Notes under the pieces: model-generated
Seen by the model: the letters and a program-made list of their open reading frames with translations, nothing else
Databases searched by the model: none
What the model was told of the DNA's origin: nothing
Program-made: the position numbers and the translations under genes
In this document: positions 28,201-40,200 of the stretch, in pieces
How the letters are laid out: each line of letters begins with the position of its first letter
Position numbering within the stretch: position 1 is the first letter of the stretch
NCBI GenBank assembly: GCA_935421135.1
Contig: OW285189.1
Span: forward strand, 22,260,298-22,324,297
DNA from: Bugulina stolonifera
Lineage: Eukaryota; Bryozoa; Gymnolaemata; Cheilostomatida; Bugulidae
Direction of reading: 5' to 3'
DNA length: 64,000 nucleotides

Positions 28201-31200
28201 CAGATAGAGGAAATATTACTGGACGCAGAATATCCAGCATCGCAGGTGTAGGTAGCTATTTTCGCATAAGATGGACCGGTGATCATGATTTGTGAGTTGT
28301 TCACAGTCGGTGGTATCCCGCACTTTGGTAAGCAGATTGGTAGGAGATCTTTACTATAATTTCCTGCTCGACATGGAATTTCTATGGATCCATTTACCAT
28401 TACCAATCCGTTTTTACAGGTTACTTCTAGATGCAAGCTGTTGTTGAACATGATAATATCAATATTAAATGGGTCAGATAATTTTGGAGTTATTTGCTCA
28501 CAGCTGTCTCTGCAGGTCAAATTAACAGATGGGTAGCTCCCATTAGCACAAGTTATAGAGGCCATTTCGACATCCATTGCATAGTAACCTTCTGCGCATC
28601 TGAAAACACCAGACACAAGCCGTTCACACAGATGAGTTACATAACCCAGTGTTGGTTTATCAAATGCAATTTTCCTAGGAGCCCCTAATCAACAAAACAC
28701 TTTACAATTTTCAACACTCTTTTCTATGTAGTTTCGCATACAGATAAATTTACAAAAGCTTACTTGTAAGTCAGTGTGGTGTTATAACTTGGTCCACTTG
28801 TCTTGAATACATTCATATTGATGTGTTTCTGAGGTGCAGAGCATATTGGCATGCACTTGATACTGTCTCCTGAGTACACATTCTCCAAGCAAGTTATACT
28901 GGATCTGTTCTCATACAGGGTGTACCTGAAATGTATATTATGCACTTTATTTAATTGCAAAAATGAATTCTATATTTTTTGCAAAAATTTCGACTGCATG
29001 CCTGACTGTATATTGACCACAGAATGTCACGTATAAAAGAATAGTATGCATGCAGAGAATAAAAATTCCGAAAAAAATTAGTAAGCAAATATGGATCTAC
29101 ACAATGGTTGCCTCACCCTGCGTTACAAGCATAAACAATAGTCTGGTTGTAAGGTGTCCCTTCCACCACCCATGTAGAACTTTCCACTACTGGTCTAGAA
29201 GAATTCTGGCAGTTTGTCTTGCACATTGCTGTTAGTGAACTCCAGGCTCCATTATTGCAAGAAATGCTGTTGGCACCAACTAAGGTTTGATTGTCATCGC
29301 ATGATGCATTAGCAGAAAAACTGTTCACTTCCCAAGTCACGTTACCATTGGTTAACTCTGGACAATTCCATTCACAACTCAAACCAGTTGGATGGTCCCA
29401 CTCTCCATCCAAACACTTTACAATGTAAGGTTCAGCTTGTCCCATTACCGGGTGAGCATTTTCTTTGCACCTATATGTAATCTCATTGTTGTAAGCAGGA
29501 CCTGAAGTGTTATGTACAGCTAACGTACTGCTGGGTACGGTATTCGGGCAGGTTTTCAAACAGGTTAGAAGTTCTCCATGCCATGTCCCATTGTCACACA
29601 GTAGACCGAGATCTCCAGAGGCATGTAAGTAGCCTTCAGCACATGTGAAGTTAATGCTATAGTCAGTTATAGAGGTTATTGCCACATTTACGTTTGAAAC
29701 TAAGGTTTCAGAATTACAATCTCTTTCACAACTCAATCCAGCTCTAGTGTAGGAACCGTTTAAGCATGTAACTACATATGGCTCAGCAGATTGGAGACTG
29801 GGATGATAACCTGCTAGACAATGATATTTAATTATGACTGTTCCATTTCCTAAAACTGTAGCATTTTCAGTACGCGAGTTGTTTCCCTCGGGAATATTTT
29901 CTAAACAATAGTTCTCAGATGCCATTAGTCCTTCCAGTTCAGACGTCATTGGTATCCCATGTTGAGTGGTTGGTGAAATAACAAGACTGCAGTTAATACC
30001 CACACTAGGAAACCAAGTTCCATCTCGACAAGTCACAGTACCGTCCCCAGTCGAGGTTGTCTCGTATCCTTCAATGCAATCATATATTAGTGTAGAGGAT
30101 GAATTGTAAAAGAGTTTCCCATTGACAGATTCTGGAGGATGGCCACAAGACTTTGAACACAGGAGATTTGGTGGTTGTGAAAATATACCCGCCTCATCAC
30201 ATGTTATATTGACATCATTAACTTTGGTGATATTGTAGTATCCGTCAGCACAGCTGTAGGTAACGTATAATCTTCTAGCCTACAAATAGATATCCAATCA
30301 GAGGGTAGCATCTTGTCTAATAAATTTGTGAATGGAAATGCATCGAAACAGTCACTGTAATTAAGGAACATGCGTTACAGCGTAAGATGTGCACAAATGT
30401 TAGTTTGAAAACGTATGTGGGTAAAAGATGCGAGATGTTTTGTTACCAACTACTATAACATTTCCAGGGCATACCTCTTCGAAAGTTTCTTTTACAGAGA
30501 TACCTGGAAAGGTTGGTGGAGTTCCACATTCGACAACTCCCACTGTTGTTGTTGATGGAATATCTAAGGCTGTAACAAAAAGTAGTTTATAGTTTAGTTG
30601 TCCAAGTAGTTTCACATTGAGAATATTGAGCCTACATGGTTGGTCTGGGGCAAAATATTTGAATCAGGATGCATTTCACCATGAGTGTTCACTGTTAACT
30701 CTGATTCCCAGAAAAAATTATTTACATGTAAATGTATGCTTTAATATTAGTGACTAGAAGAGTTAGGAGTGTATTTTGTAGATAACTCAGGTAACAGAGT
30801 GTCAAACATTTAAAATGCTAAACATTATTATTATGTTCGTGTTCCAATAATTGTATACTGTACCTTCTTGGCACCCACAATTCTCCCCAATATTACATCT
30901 GTTAGAAGTTGGGGTTCTGCATATTATACGGCTCCGAATTGATTCCTCTTCGTACACAGTCTTGTACACACAATCACTATTAGCGCTACACAGTGAATTC
31001 AACCCTGCAAGTAAAAATCTTCTCCATGCATTACATATCTACATGTATCTACATGTATGTTGCAGAGCCAAAGTTGCGATTAGATTAGTCAATTAGTGAC
31101 AGGTTACAGATCTTACCGGCAAAAGTTATATATATTGTGTAGGTAAATTAATATGTGATAGAAAAGAATATATTTGTGCCTGCCAGCATATTCATACCTA

Positions 31201-34200
31201 CGTATATTATATGGGCAGATCGAATATTATTCACAGCTATGATTCAAGTTTCAAGTTTGACCATATGTATTATGTTGCTAATAGCCACAACATGCGAGTC
31301 ACACCATAGCATAATATGACTATTTATAAAACATCACATTCCTTGTAATGACCAAGTATTTACTGCAGGTAAAGTTTGTCTAATTCAAATAGATAGGCAA
31401 ACCCAACACTACTGAGAGTGACCACTTTCATGAAAGTTAAAGTTATCCTCTCTATCACAGAGAGAAAACAACTAGGCCTACAATTATAAAAATTGCATGA
31501 ATTGTCTCACTGTAATATTGGTTAGGCCTACATGTACATGTATATACACTGTAGTGTGATATACCTATCTCAATATGCTGTTACAGCTACTTACATTGAC
31601 TAAACCACCATGCTGTTGAGCAGTTCTGAGCAGAGAGAATCTTCTCAAAGCCTAAATACTCGATGCCATCGGGACCAATAGTTGATGTGAGGCATTGCTT
31701 TGTTCCATCGCCAGCAGATAGAGTACACAGACAGCCATCAGCCAAATGCAATGTCTTCATATCAACATCTACTACTCCTGTTGTAGCATACGAGACATTA
31801 GAGATGTCTTCTGCTCTAAGGAAGCCTGTGCTGCTCTACATGAAATGATATACTTAATGTCAACCTTCGGAGTTATGTTCCTATCACTGAGTGAACTCAA
31901 GTTTGATGGGTAACCTTTTGTCAGAAAATGTTACAAATCAAATAATTTTATTGATTACATGTTGGATGAAATGAGTAATTGCATGTATCATTTTATGCAA
32001 TGTCTGTGAACTTACTGTACTCCCAAGTAGGCTGATGACACCGTAATATGGGTAAGAATTGTATGTAAAGTTAGCAGCAGCCATATTTGAGCAATCATTG
32101 GACAGAGTGAAGTATGTGGATGGTGCGGAAGTCAATACTTGTGCACACTTTCCATCCGATCTTCTTCTTAGTGTGTATGGACCTTAAATTAAAATTAATA
32201 TGATTGGACCTCAAGAGGGATTTTCATCACCCATAGCTCTGGGTTCGCTTGCCATTTGGGGTTATTAGAAACATAAAAGTCTGTTCAAGTAGCCTGCACT
32301 CTAATTCTGTACCTACAAACCTAGAGACAGTCTAAGTGAAAACATCTTGAGATCATGGTTGTCATACACTGACAATATTTTTAAAGAAAAGTCGAAACAA
32401 AATAATATTTTGGATTGGATACAAATTGATTAAACCATGCAATAGTATGAACCTACATATTATAAATATAGAAATTTTATCAGTACAACTATCCATGTGC
32501 TTAGGTGTTGGCTTATGCAGCATATAAGCGATACATACAGCTCACTTCATAATCGACTGGGTGGGGGAGAAATGACAGAAAAGGACAAAAAGTGAGCAAC
32601 AATAATGAGTCAAAATCCTATACAGGGGAAATACCTGTGCAAGGAGAATACTGCCTGTTGTATCTGTACTCGTCTATCTCTTCATGCCCATTGATGTCTA
32701 TGGTTATAGTAGGACAATATCTGTAGTCCTAAATGGGCAATGATTGCAATTACAACATGTAAATGTGCATCTTATTTAGAAAGTTAAATATAAAGATATA
32801 TAATATATAAAGATGAATATAAAGAATAATTATTCAAATGAAGTTTATTTACATGTAGGTTCTAGTGCTTCTATAACAACTGGTGACTAATACTGGTACT
32901 GCGAAGACCAAAGCGTTGCGCCATGATCTCAGGGTGATTAAATGAATATTCTGAACAATCCACAATTACACTGTATATCTGAATAAAATCCAAAAATACC
33001 TGAAAGCAATTATGTATATATATGTAATGTACAATGTACTTGTATATGCTAACCGTGTCTCCCCAAGGTACAACATACTCGTCTGAACAGCTTAGATATT
33101 TATAGCTGTATACATTGCCAAAGGAATGCTCTGCCGCCTCCAGTTTGATTTCTAACGGAGCTAATTCTATGTTAGGGTGGGTGTAGAGTGAGTGGTCGCT
33201 ACAGGATTTGTCAACAGCTGTAAAACAATTGATCAAACATTGCTCCACGCAGTAAGTAGCTTAGGAACCAAGAGTATACGACTGTAGAATATGAGTGTTT
33301 ATGGATATAACCATAGATACCATATATACGAATATACAAAGTACTTCTGCTCCGCTACTCTAGACAAAATTGTGGCAACATCGTGTGTACTAAGAATATA
33401 TACAAGTAGTATAGTCAGTGCAGATCTACACAGACACCCGGCCCTTTCCGCGTCGTATTAGCCCTAGATCCAAAAACTCCCCGGGCGGACGACCACCCCA
33501 CCCGTCCTCTCGCCCCTCCTCTCCCCTAAACCTCACTCTATGTGCAAAGCCCTAGAACCTACTCCCCCCCATCGCGGGTGGGGTTTCAAAAACCTCATCG
33601 GCTGTTCCGTAGAACCCAGTCTAAAGAGCAAACCCCTCGCCCGGTCCCACGGCTCGGGCGAGGGGGCGCGCGCGTACGCGCGCGCCCCCCCCCGCCCCGC
33701 AAACCCCACCCGTCCTCCCTCCACCCGTCCCCGCCCCTCCCCACCCCTCCCCACCCCAAACCCCTCCGCCTCGCCCTCCGCCTCGCGGCGGTTCTCGTTC
33801 GCGAGTCCAGCCGTGGCCCCACGCCGCCCTCCCCCCGCCCATCCCCCGCCCCTCCCCCGCTCTCCCGCCCCAACGACCCGTCGCGGCCCTCGCGGGCGGA
33901 CCGTCGGCTGGAGTAGGGTGAAGCGAAGGAAAATACGGGTTAGAGTAATGATATCCGGCTATGAAAAACGTGAGCGAGGGTAATGGTACACGAATTTGTT
34001 TTAAATTTCAATACGTTTGAGAGTAATAGTACGGTGAAGCGAAGAAAAATACGGGTTGGAGTAATGATAGGGTACGCCCGTGCGGAGTGCCCGTGCAGAG
34101 TTTACGACGCTGACTATACTACTATAAGAAACTTACCGAGTGGTGGTGGTGGTGCTTCCGGATGATTTCTTCGCCGGGGACTGTTGAGACTGAACTGGTC

Positions 34201-37200
34201 GGGGTGACACCGCACTCGCGCGCTCCTCCGTTCGAGCGCCCCCGGACCTCCGATGAAAGACTCGCGCCTTAACCCTCGTTTCCCCCGGACCCTCCCCTAG
34301 GGAAATCGCCCGTCCCCGTGACGAGCGGCGAGGGAAAGTGAAGGCGGTGGCTCTTTCGCGCTTCAAACCGTAGACCTCGCGAGGTGGTTCGCCGGCGACA
34401 TCCTCGCTCGGAGGGGTAGAAATAGATAAATGGAATAAATGGATGGCTGTCTTCTCATCATCATCATCATCATCATCATCAACATCATCATCATCCTACA
34501 AATAGACCCGCCTCCACGATGATGTCGTTGACTCCCCACCAATTTCTTCGACCACCGCGTCCACTTTCCCCCGGGTAGCAAACTCCGATAGGGAGAGAGC
34601 GCATCGTGCGCGTGCGATGTCACCCCCCACCTACGAATGAAGACGATAGAAGAAATGTGAACTGATAAGGGGTGAGTATGAGTGGAAGTTGCGCTAGTAC
34701 CGTCTACCCCTTTGGTTTGGCGAGGTAAATGGTTTTTAATGTATTAGCTAGTGTTTTATTGCTCGGTTTTAAGGTTACAACCGGTAAACCCTCCGTTTTG
34801 AGGACGGAGACCCCTTACAATAGAGAGTGAATGTGAAGAAAAATATACGGGTATATGTACAAGGGTTATGTTGCACTGTTCGTTTACTCTCCAATTTATC
34901 GAATGAAGTAGTCTCATCTCCGAGAAATCAGTACTAGCATTCTATAGGACTCGTACTCACCCCGTCTTCTGCAACCTTCCGCTTACCATAGAGGTAGGTG
35001 AGTCCGGTCTTTAGCTGGGTGTAGCTATACGTTTGGTTTCCTCTTCTGATAAATTTTTATCTTTTCGGATGAGCGCATCTATACTACGAGCACTCAGGGC
35101 CATGTAAGCGCTATCCGTGTCCATTTCTACGTACTCAAACTCCTCTCTGCTGACGAATCTGTGAAAATAAAATGGACGGGTTGGAGGGTGCTGACACCGA
35201 AGAATAAATAGAGAAGGATTTGATAAAATCTTTGTGTAGTCTAGTTCTACTCATCTATCCATATGTGTACACATGTTAAAATACCTTTATATAATAGTTC
35301 AAACACAATTGAATGAATAAAAGACACATATCTAAAGGAGTATGTCATAGCTATTATTAGCAAGAAAAGACTGTGTGCATGTGTTAAGTCAGCATACATA
35401 ATACATTAAATAAGCTTTTCACAATAGTAGCGATAGAATAAATAAAAGGTTGTATGCATGTGTTAAGTCAGCATTATGTAATTCATTAAATAAACTTTTC
35501 ACAATAGTAGCAATAGAATATATAAAAGGTTGTATGCATGTGTTAAGTCAGCATTATGTAATACATTAAATAAACTTTTTACAATACTAGCAATAGAATG
35601 AATAAATGTGTACACATGGTAAAATACCATTATATAATAATTTAAACACAATTGAATGAATAAAACGCACATATATGTAAAGGAGTATGGCATACCTATT
35701 ATTAGCAAGAAAAGGCTGTGTGCATGTGTTAAGTCAGCATATATAATACATTAAATAAACTTTTCACAAAGTCAGCATAATATATAATACATTAAATAAA
35801 CTTTTCACAATAGTAGCAATAGAATAAATAAAAGGTTGTGTGCATGTGTTAAGTCAGCATTATGTAATTCATTAAATAAACTTTTCACAATAGTATCAAT
35901 AGAATAAATAAAAGATTGTGTACACATGTTAAAATACCATTATATAATAATTTAAACACAATTGAATGAATAAAAGGCACATATGTAAAGGAGTATGACA
36001 TACCTATTATTAGCAAGAAAAGGCTGTGTGCATGTGTTAAGTCAGCATATATAATACATTAAATAAACTTTTCACAAAGTCAGCATAAGATATAATACAT
36101 TAAATAAACTTTTCACAATAGTAGCAATAGAATAAATAAAGGGTTGTGTGCATGTGTTAAGTCAGCATTATGTAATTCATTAAATAAACTTTTCACAATA
36201 GTAGCTATAGAATAAATAAAAGAGTGTGTACACATGTTAAAATACCTTTATATAATAATTTAAACACAATTGAAAGAATAGGCTGTGTGCATGTGTTAAG
36301 TCAGCATATATAATAGATTAAATAAACTTTTCACAATAGTAGCAATAGAATAAATAAAAGATTGTGTACACATGTTAAAATACCTTTATATAATAATTTA
36401 AACACAATTGAAAGAATAGGCTGTGTGCATGTGTTAAGTCAGCATATATAATAGATTAAAAAAGCTTTTCAATAGTAGGTAGGTGTCACTGTTTTAGTCT
36501 CCCTATAATAAATATAAAGTAGCAGGGTGTAAGTAATTTTTTAGCTTGATAGCATTATATACAATAAACACTTCACAATTGCTGCCAATTACCCTATTTA
36601 GCACTAACCTTATGTTATACTTGTTGAAATCTCTGATCAGGTGCTGACTAGTAGGTAGCTGTCTCTGTTTTAGTCTCACTCTGTTGACTAGAGGCTGATT
36701 GTACATACTGCTAGAGTGAGAAACTCATACCTTAAATAGTAGTATTCAGTAGGCGGAGTCTAACCATTTCCCCACCCTTTGCAATACCACCCCGATGCGT
36801 CCCGATGTGAATCCGAAGCCTCCCGATGCACCCCGATGCGAATCCGAAGCCTCCCGATGCACCCCGATGCGAATCCGAAGCCTCCCGATGCACCCCGATG
36901 TGAATCCGAAGCCTCCCGATGCACCCCGATGCGAATCCGAAGCCTCCCGATGCACCCCGATGTGAATCCGAAGCATCCCGATGCACCCCGATGTGAATCC
37001 GAAGCCTCCCGATGCACCCCGATGCGAATCCGAAGCCTCCCGATGTGAATCCGAAGCTTCCCGATGCATCCCGATGTAACCCGATGCACCCCGATGTGAT
37101 TTGACACATCGGGGCACATCGGGGTGCATCGGGATGCATCGGGAGGCTTCGGATTCGCATCGGGGTGCATCGGGAAGCTTCGGATTCACATCGGGGTGCA

Positions 37201-40200
37201 TCGGGAGGCTTCGGATTCGCATCGGGAGGCTTCGGATTCACATCGGGGTGCATCGGGAGGCTTCGGATTCACATCGGGGTGCATCGGGAGGCTTCGGATT
37301 CGCATCGGGGTGCATCGGGATGCTTCGGATTCGCATCGGGGTGCATCGGGAGGCTTCGGATTCGCATCGGGGTGCATCGGGAGGCTTCGGATTCACATCG
37401 GGACGCATCGGGGTGGTATTGCAAAGGGTGGGGAAATGGTTAGACTCCGCCTACTGAATACTACTATTTAAGGTATGAGTTTCTCACTCTAGCAGTATGT
37501 ACAATCAGCCTCTAGTCAACAGAGTGAGACTAAAACAGAGACAGCTACCTACTAGTCAGCACCTGATCAGAGATTTCAACAAGTAGAACATAAGGTTAGT
37601 GCTAAATAGGGTAATTGGCAGCAATTGTGAAGTGTTTATTGTATATAATGCTATCAAGCTAAAAAATTACTTACACCCTGCTACTTTATATTTATTATAG
37701 GGAGACTAAAACAGTGACACCTACCTACTATTGAAAAGCTTATTTAATCTATTATATATGCTGACTTAACACATGCACACAGCCTATTCTTTCAATTGTG
37801 TTTAAATTATTATATAAAGGTATTTTAACATGTGTACACAATCTTTTATTTATTCTATTGCTACTATTGTGAAAAGTTTATTTAATGAATTACATAATGC
37901 TGACGTAACACATGCACACAACCTTTTATTTATTCTATTGCTACTATTGTGAAAAGCTTATTTAATCTATTATATATGCTGACTTAACACATGCACACAG
38001 CCTTTTCTTGCTAATAATAGGTATGTGAAAAGCTTATTTAATCTATTATATAAAGGTATTTCAACATGTGTACACAATCTTTTATTTATTCTATTGCTAC
38101 TATTGTGAAAAGTTTATTTAATGAATTACATAATGCTGACTTAACACATGCACACAACCTTTTATTTATTCTATTGCTACTATTGTGAAAAGCTTATTTA
38201 ATCTATTATATATGCTGACTTAACACATGCACACTGCCTTTTCTTGCTAATAATAGGTATGTGAAAAGCTTATTTAATCTATTATATATGCTGACTTAAC
38301 ACATGCACACAGCCTATTCTTTCAACTGTGTTTAAATTATTATATAAAGGTATTTTATGTGAAAAGCTTATTTAATCCATTATATATGCTGACTTAACAC
38401 ATGCACACAGCCTATTCTTTCAATTGTGTTTAAATTATTATATAAAGGTATTTTAACATGTGTACACACTCTTTTATTTATTCTATAGCTACTATTGTGA
38501 AAAGTTTATTTAATGAATTACATAATGCTGACTTAACACATGCACACAACCCTTTATTTATTCTATTGCTACTATTGTGAAAAGTTTATTTAATGTATTA
38601 TATCTTATGCTGACTTTGTGAAAAGTTTATTTAATGTATCATATATGCTGACTTAACACATGCACACAGCCTTTTCTTGCTAATAATAGGTATGTCATAC
38701 TCCTTTACATATGTGCCTTTTATTCATTCAATTGTGTTTAAATTATTATATAATGGTATTTTAACATGTGTACACAATCTTTTATTTATTCTATTGCTAC
38801 TATTGTGAAAAGTTTATTTAATGAATTACATAATGCTGACTTAACACATGCACACAACCTTTTATTTATTCTATTGCTACTATTGTGAAAAGTTTATTTA
38901 ATGTATTATATATTATGCTGACTTTGTGAAAAGTTTATTTAATGTATTATATATGCTGACTTAACACATGCACACAGCCTTTTCTTGCTAATAATAGGTA
39001 TGCCATACTCCTTTACATATATGTGCGTTTTATTCATTCAATTGTGTTTAAATTATTATATAATGGTATTTTACCATGTGTACACATTTATTCATTCTAT
39101 TGCTAGTATTGTAAAAAGTTTATTTAATGTATTACATAATGCTGACTTAACACATGCATACAACCTTTTATATATTCTATTGCTACTATTGTGAAAAGTT
39201 TATTTAATGAATTACATAATGCTGACTTAACACATGCATACAACCTTTTATTTATTCTATCGCTACTATTGTGAAAAGCTTATTTAATGTATTATGTATG
39301 CTGACTTAACACATGCACACAGTCTTTTCTTGCTAATAATAGCTATGACATACTCCTTTAGATATGTGTCTTTTATTCATTCAATTGTGTTTGAACTATT
39401 ATATAAAGGTATTTTAACATGTGTACACATATGGATAGATGAGTAGAACTAGACTACACAAAGATTTTATCAAATCCTTCTCTATTTATTCTTCGGTGTC
39501 AGCACCCTCCAACCCGTCCATTTTATTTTCACAGATTCGTCAGCAGAGAGGAGTTTGAGTACGTAGAAATGGACACGGATAGCGCTTACATGGCCCTGAG
39601 TGCTCGTAGTATAGATGCGCTCATCCGAAAAGATAAAAATTTATCAGAAGAGGAAACCAAACGTATAGCTACACCCAGCTAAAGACCGGACTCACCTACC
39701 TCTATGGTAAGCGGAAGGTTGCAGAAGACGGGGTGAGTACGAGTCCTATAGAATGCTAGTACTGATTTCTCGGAGATGAGACTACTTCATTCGATAAATT
39801 GGAGAGTAAACGAACAGTGCAACATAACCCTTGTACATATACCCGTATATTTTTCTTCACATTCACTCTCTATTGTAAGGGGTCTCCGTCCTCAAAACGG
39901 AGGGTTTACCGGTTGTAACCTTAAAACCGAGCAATAAAACACTAGCTAATACATTAAAAACCATTTACCTCGCCAAACCAAAGGGGTAGACGGTACTAGC
40001 GCAACTTCCACTCATACTCACCCCTTATCAGTTCACATTTCTTCTATCGTCTTCATTCGTAGGTGGGGGGTGACATCGCACGCGCACGATGCGCTCTCTC
40101 CCTATCGGAGTTTGCTACCCGGGGGAAAGTGGACGCGGTGGTCGAAGAAATTGGTGGGGAGTCAACGACATCATCGTGGAGGCGGGTCTATTTGTAGGAT

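Noticed and set aside
32878..33000. Candidate extra exon of the sushi/mucin gene (frame VFLDFIQIYS...)
   Set aside because: It has an acceptor but no convincing in-phase donor before its stop, while exons 33054-33217 and 32635-32728 join directly in phase 0.
33540..33983. Pro/Arg- and Gly/Arg-rich frames up to 147 codons (and mirrors at 40710-41159)
   Set aside because: Compositional frames in GC-rich DNA, open in several frames at once, with no recognisable domain.
35499..35708. 69-codon frame repeated exactly at 38985-39194
   Set aside because: Falls within the AT-rich satellite. Identity reflects the palindrome, not selection on protein.
36732..37471. Frames of 60-170 codons with ASGSFGFTSG-like repeats on both strands
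   Set aside because: Generated by the 31-bp inverted arrays at the palindrome centre.
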